This document shows positions 11,950 to 14,610 of a stretch of DNA of 14,610 nt, one piece after another. This stretch comes from an uncultured bacterium. GTDB lineage: Bacteria; Verrucomicrobiota; Kiritimatiellia; RFP12; UBA1067. Position numbers and translations under genes: made by a program. The stretch covers positions 1 to 14,610 of the forward strand of contig CACYEO010000066.1 of assembly GCA_902773475.1 (NCBI GenBank). Reading direction: 5' to 3'. Each line of letters opens with the position of its first letter. The first letter of the stretch is position 1. The notes below the pieces were generated by a model, which saw only the letters and a program-made list of their open reading frames with translations, had not been told where the DNA came from and did no database searches.

Positions 11950-13095
11950 ATGAACAGAATCATACTCAACGGCACGTCGTACCACGGCGCGGGCGCGATC
12001 GCCGCCATCGCGGACGAGCTTGCGGCGCGCGGGCTCAAAAAGCCCGTGGTCTTTTCCGACCCCGATCTCGTCAAGTTCGGCGTCACGAAGAAAGTGACGG
12101 ACGTGCTCGACCGGGCGAAGGTGAAATACGCGCTCTTCGCCGACATCAAGCCGAATCCCACCATCGAGAACGTCAAGAACGGCGTGAAGGCGTTCAAGGC
12201 CGCCAAGGCCGACTGCATAATCGCGGTGGGCGGCGGCAGTTCCATGGATACCGCGAAGGCCGTGGGCATCATTGCGGCGAATCCGAAGTTCGCCGACGTC
12301 CGCTCGCTCGAGGGCGTCTCTCCCACCAAGAACCCGGCGAAGCCTATCCTGGCCGTCCCGACGACCGCCGGCACGGCGGCGGAAGTGACGATCAACTACG
12401 TGATCACAGACGTCGCGAAGAAGCGCAAATTCGTATGCGTCGATCCCCACGACATACCCGTCGCGGCGTTCGTCGATCCCGACATGATGTCTTCCATGCC
12501 GAAGGGTCTGACCGCGTTCACCGGCATGGACGCGCTCACCCACGCGATCGAAGGCTACATCACGAAGGCCGCGTGCCCGATGACGGACATGATGCATCTC
12601 GAAGCGATCCGTCTCATATCCCTCCACCTTCGCGACGCGGTCGCGAACAAGCCGTCGGGCCGCGAAGGGATGGCGCTCGGCCAGTATATCGCCGGAATGG
12701 GCTTTTCGAACGTCGGACTCGGCATAGACCATGCGATGGCGCACGGGCTTTCCGCGCTCTACGACATGCCGCACGGCAAGGCCTGCGCGATACTCCTGCC
12801 CGTCGCGATGAAGTTCAACGCGCCCGCGTCGGGGACCAAATACAGGAACATCGCCGCCGCGATGGGCGTGAAAGGCGCGGACCGCATGACGGTCGCGCAG
12901 GCGCGCAAGGCCGCGATCGCCGCCGTGGAGAAGCTTGCGAAGGACGTCGGCATTCCGGCGGATCTCAAAGGCGTGCTGAAGAAAGAGGACGTCCGCTTCC
13001 TGGCGGAGTCCGCCTACGCCGACGCGTGCCGTCCCGGGAATCCGCGCGAAGTCGACGTGAAGCAGATAGAGAAGCTCTATCTGTCGCTCGTCTGA
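11950..13095 (+). CDS. fucO: Lactaldehyde reductase / 1,2-propanediol oxidoreductase (iron-dependent alcohol dehydrogenase)
   Basis: A 381-residue group III (iron-containing) alcohol dehydrogenase. The NAD-binding GGGSSMD loop is near residue 95, followed by ADVRSLEGVSPT and PTTAGTAAEVTINYVITD, which agree closely with E. coli FucO as I recall it. All four iron ligands are kept: Asp194, His198 (GMDALTHAIEGY), His261 and His275 (DHAMAH...MPHG). FucO reduces L-lactaldehyde to (S)-propane-1,2-diol in anaerobic fucose or rhamnose breakdown, reoxidising NADH. The frame is open from 11842, but that ATG lies upstream of the promoter; ATG 11950 has AAAGG seven bases before it and gives the standard N-terminus. 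No other fucose genes are nearby. A strong hairpin terminator follows, so it is a single-gene unit. Confidence 0.93.
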   Translation: MNRIILNGTSYHGAGAIAAIADELAARGLKKPVVFSDPDLVKFGVTKKVTDVLDRAKVKYALFADIKPNPTIENVKNGVKAFKAAKADCIIAVGGGSSMDTAKAVGIIAANPKFADVRSLEGVSPTKNPAKPILAVPTTAGTAAEVTINYVITDVAKKRKFVCVDPHDIPVAAFVDPDMMSSMPKGLTAFTGMDALTHAIEGYITKAACPMTDMMHLEAIRLISLHLRDAVANKPSGREGMALGQYIAGMGFSNVGLGIDHAMAHGLSALYDMPHGKACAILLPVAMKFNAPASGTKYRNIAAAMGVKGADRMTVAQARKAAIAAVEKLAKDVGIPADLKGVLKKEDVRFLAESAYADACRPGNPREVDVKQIEKLYLSLV

Positions 13096-13109
13096 CGCGC
13101 CCCTCCTCC

Positions 13110-13146
13110 CCCGCGGGCCGGCCGCCGGCCGGCCCGCGGGCGTTTT
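13110..13146 (+). terminator. Rho-independent terminator of fucO
   Basis: A perfect 13-bp GC-rich stem pairs 13110-13122 with 13128-13140 across a five-base loop CGCCG, then CGTTTT. It lies 14 bases after the fucO stop. The T-run is short (four), but the stem is exceptionally stable; it also insulates hsdM from fucO transcription. Confidence 0.88.
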
Positions 13147-13240
13147 GAATGCATTGTTCTTCCGCCGCGCCGCATCCAAAGGCGGGTCGCCGTCCTGACG
13201 CGCTTGCATCGATCAAACTGGCGCAAACGCGAATATGCAA

Positions 13241-13246
13241 TATAAT
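13241..13246 (+). promoter_or_regulatory. Candidate -10 box upstream of hsdM
   Basis: A perfect TATAAT in a locally AT-rich stretch lies 29 bases before the hsdM ATG. The hexamer 17 bases upstream (CTGGCG, 13218-13223) is a poor -35 match (three of six) and there is no TGn extension, so the promoter may be weak or need an activator. Confidence 0.45.
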
Positions 13247-13275
13247 CACCGTTCATTGAACCATAAGGAATAAAG

Positions 13276-14610
13276 ATGGAAGACGCAGCCCACAACCAGA
13301 TGGTTTCGCTGATATGGAACATCGCGGACGATGTTCTGAGGGACGTGTTTCTTCGCGGACAGTACCGCGACGTGATTCTGCCGATGATCGTGCTGCGCAG
13401 GCTGGACGCCTTGCTGGAGCCGACAAAGGCCGAGGTGGATGCCGAGGTCAAGGAGAACGGAATCGACGCGGACGTCCTCTTCGACATCACGAAGCTGCCG
13501 TACTTCAACACGAGCAAGTGGACGCTGAACATCCTCAAGGCGCAGGCCGCAAATGACGAAAAGATACTGCTCGACAATTTCAACGAATACCTTCTGGGCT
13601 TTTCGGATAACGTGCGCGACGTTCTCCGGAAATTCGGCTTTATCTCCAAGGACGGCAATTCCGCTGCGGAGAAGACTCAGAGGCTCTCCGACAACCACCG
13701 CCTTCTTCCCGTAATCGAGCGCGTCACCGATCCGCGCATCAACCTCACCGACAAGCCCGTGAAGGGACCTGATGGCCTCATCATTCCACCCCTTGACGAC
13801 ATCGGCATGGGCAAGGTGTTCGAGGAACTCCTCCGCCGTTTCAATGAAGAAAACAACGAGGAGGCCGGCGCGCACTTCACCCCGCGCGACGCGATAACGC
13901 TTCTCACGCGACTCATCTTCGAGCCGATCAGGGACAACCTTCCGAAGACATTCTCCCTCTACGATCCGGCCTGCGGCTCAGGAGGGATGCTTACGGAGTC
14001 TCATCGCTACCTCACGGAGAAGCTGGGGGTGAATCCAGCCGCAATCTTCCTTTCAGGGACGGAATCTGTTGATGAAATCTACGCCATCAGCAAAGCGGAA
14101 CTGATAATCAAGGGAATATCCGCTGAAGGCATCAGGAACGGCAACACGATCACGCAGCTTGAGAAGGTCTTCGCCGACGACGGCTTCTCCCAGAAGCGCT
14201 TCGGCTACATGATCACGAACCCTCCCTACGGCAAGAGCTGGAAGGAGGACAAGAAGAAGATCTACCACGACAGCGAACTGCTTGACGACCGCTTCCGCGT
14301 GAGGATCGTCAACTTCGCGGGCGAGGAAGTGGAGGTGGACGCCACCCCGCGCACCTCCGACGGACAGCTTCTCTTCATCCTCGAAATGCTTTCGAAGATG
14401 ACGCCGCTCGAGTCCCAGCCGCAGGGCACGCGCATCGCGTCCGTCCACAACGGCTCTTCGCTCTTCACCGGCGACGCCGGCAGCGGCGAGTCCGACACGC
14501 GCCGCTACCTTCTCGAAAACGACCTCGTCGAGGCCATCGTCCAGCTGCCGAACAACATCTTCTACAACACGGGCATCACCACCTACGTGTGGATCATCAC
14601 CAACAAGAAG
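13276..14610 (+). CDS. hsdM: Type I restriction-modification DNA methyltransferase subunit HsdM (3' end outside window)
   Basis: 445 codons are visible with no stop, so the gene runs off the window. The N-terminal helical HsdM domain (about 8-165) contains NIADDVLRDVFLRGQYRDVILPM and leads to the methylase core, announced by GAHFTPRD (198-205). The SAM-binding motif I is DPACGSGG (230-237), and the N6-adenine methylation motif IV is NPPYG (315-319). Later come TSDGQLLFILEML and the AIVQLPNNIFYNTGITTYVWI segment typical of HsdM. It methylates adenine in a two-part recognition site as part of an HsdR2M2S complex; hsdS and hsdR would be expected downstream. AAGGA (13265-13269) lies six bases before the ATG. 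Codon choice looks more mixed (tca, agg, act, ctt) than in the housekeeping genes, in line with horizontal spread of such systems. Confidence 0.95.
   Translation, partial: MEDAAHNQMVSLIWNIADDVLRDVFLRGQYRDVILPMIVLRRLDALLEPTKAEVDAEVKENGIDADVLFDITKLPYFNTSKWTLNILKAQAANDEKILLDNFNEYLLGFSDNVRDVLRKFGFISKDGNSAAEKTQRLSDNHRLLPVIERVTDPRINLTDKPVKGPDGLIIPPLDDIGMGKVFEELLRRFNEENNEEAGAHFTPRDAITLLTRLIFEPIRDNLPKTFSLYDPACGSGGMLTESHRYLTEKLGVNPAAIFLSGTESVDEIYAISKAELIIKGISAEGIRNGNTITQLEKVFADDGFSQKRFGYMITNPPYGKSWKEDKKKIYHDSELLDDRFRVRIVNFAGEEVEVDATPRTSDGQLLFILEMLSKMTPLESQPQGTRIASVHNGSSLFTGDAGSGESDTRRYLLENDLVEAIVQLPNNIFYNTGITTYVWIITNKK

Noticed and set aside
11703..13148. A 481-codon plus-strand open frame across the htpG start and fucO
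   Set aside because: It runs in another frame through fucO and both promoters, and its translation is Arg-rich without family features.

Overview
The window is a compact, GC-rich bacterial chromosome segment carrying about 14 protein genes (two cut by the window edges) and two tRNAs. Promoters look like sigma-70 sites (TTGACA / TATAAT with 17-base spacers) and most genes have purine-rich ribosome binding sites, so Bacteroidota are unlikely. The tandem feoA-feoA-feoB-FeoB-associated set points to a ferrous-iron-using, probably anaerobic or gut organism. The style of the FmdB zinc-ribbon protein and the GC-rich, ATA-tolerant codon use would fit an uncultured PVC-group bacterium (Kiritimatiellae/Lentisphaeria-like), but this placement is a weak inference.

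Layout. 1-844: C-terminal part of a phosphoethanolamine-transferase/sulfatase-type membrane enzyme. 845-1200: a four-copy 8-base repeat, a good promoter and two class II serine tRNAs (GGA and GCT), followed after only 12 bases by a short-chain dehydrogenase gene. 4411-2029 (minus strand): a putative operon of a SAM-dependent methyltransferase, a small FmdB-like zinc ribbon and an EamA/DMT transporter. 4466-8022 (plus strand): the ferrous iron operon feoA-feoA-feoB-small Cys-rich protein behind a TTGACA-17-TAGACT promoter. 11785-8049 (minus strand): htpG, galU and a GHMP kinase resembling plant glucuronokinase; the last two overlap by 14 bases. 11881-13146: fucO with a perfect consensus promoter and a strong terminator. 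13276-end: the start of a type I restriction-modification methylase gene, hsdM.

How the genes fit together. The Feo genes form one Fe(II) uptake system: FeoB is the GTP-gated permease, the two FeoA proteins are cytosolic SH3-like partners, and the small membrane protein is of the FeoB-associated type. GalU and the kinase together could phosphorylate a free sugar or uronic acid at C1 and convert it to the UDP-sugar, a salvage route known from plants. FucO reduces lactaldehyde to propane-1,2-diol during fermentation of deoxy sugars. HsdM marks the start of a defence locus running off the window.

Most unusual points: a roughly 205-residue, largely coiled-coil insertion in the predicted periplasmic loop of FeoB; the bacterial glucuronokinase-like/GalU pair; a 14-bp perfect inverted repeat inside the FeoB-associated gene; an inverted repeat at the predicted htpG transcription start; a DMT transporter whose first membrane helix is encoded upstream of any usual start codon; and a dehydrogenase gene starting just behind a tRNA without a ribosome binding site.
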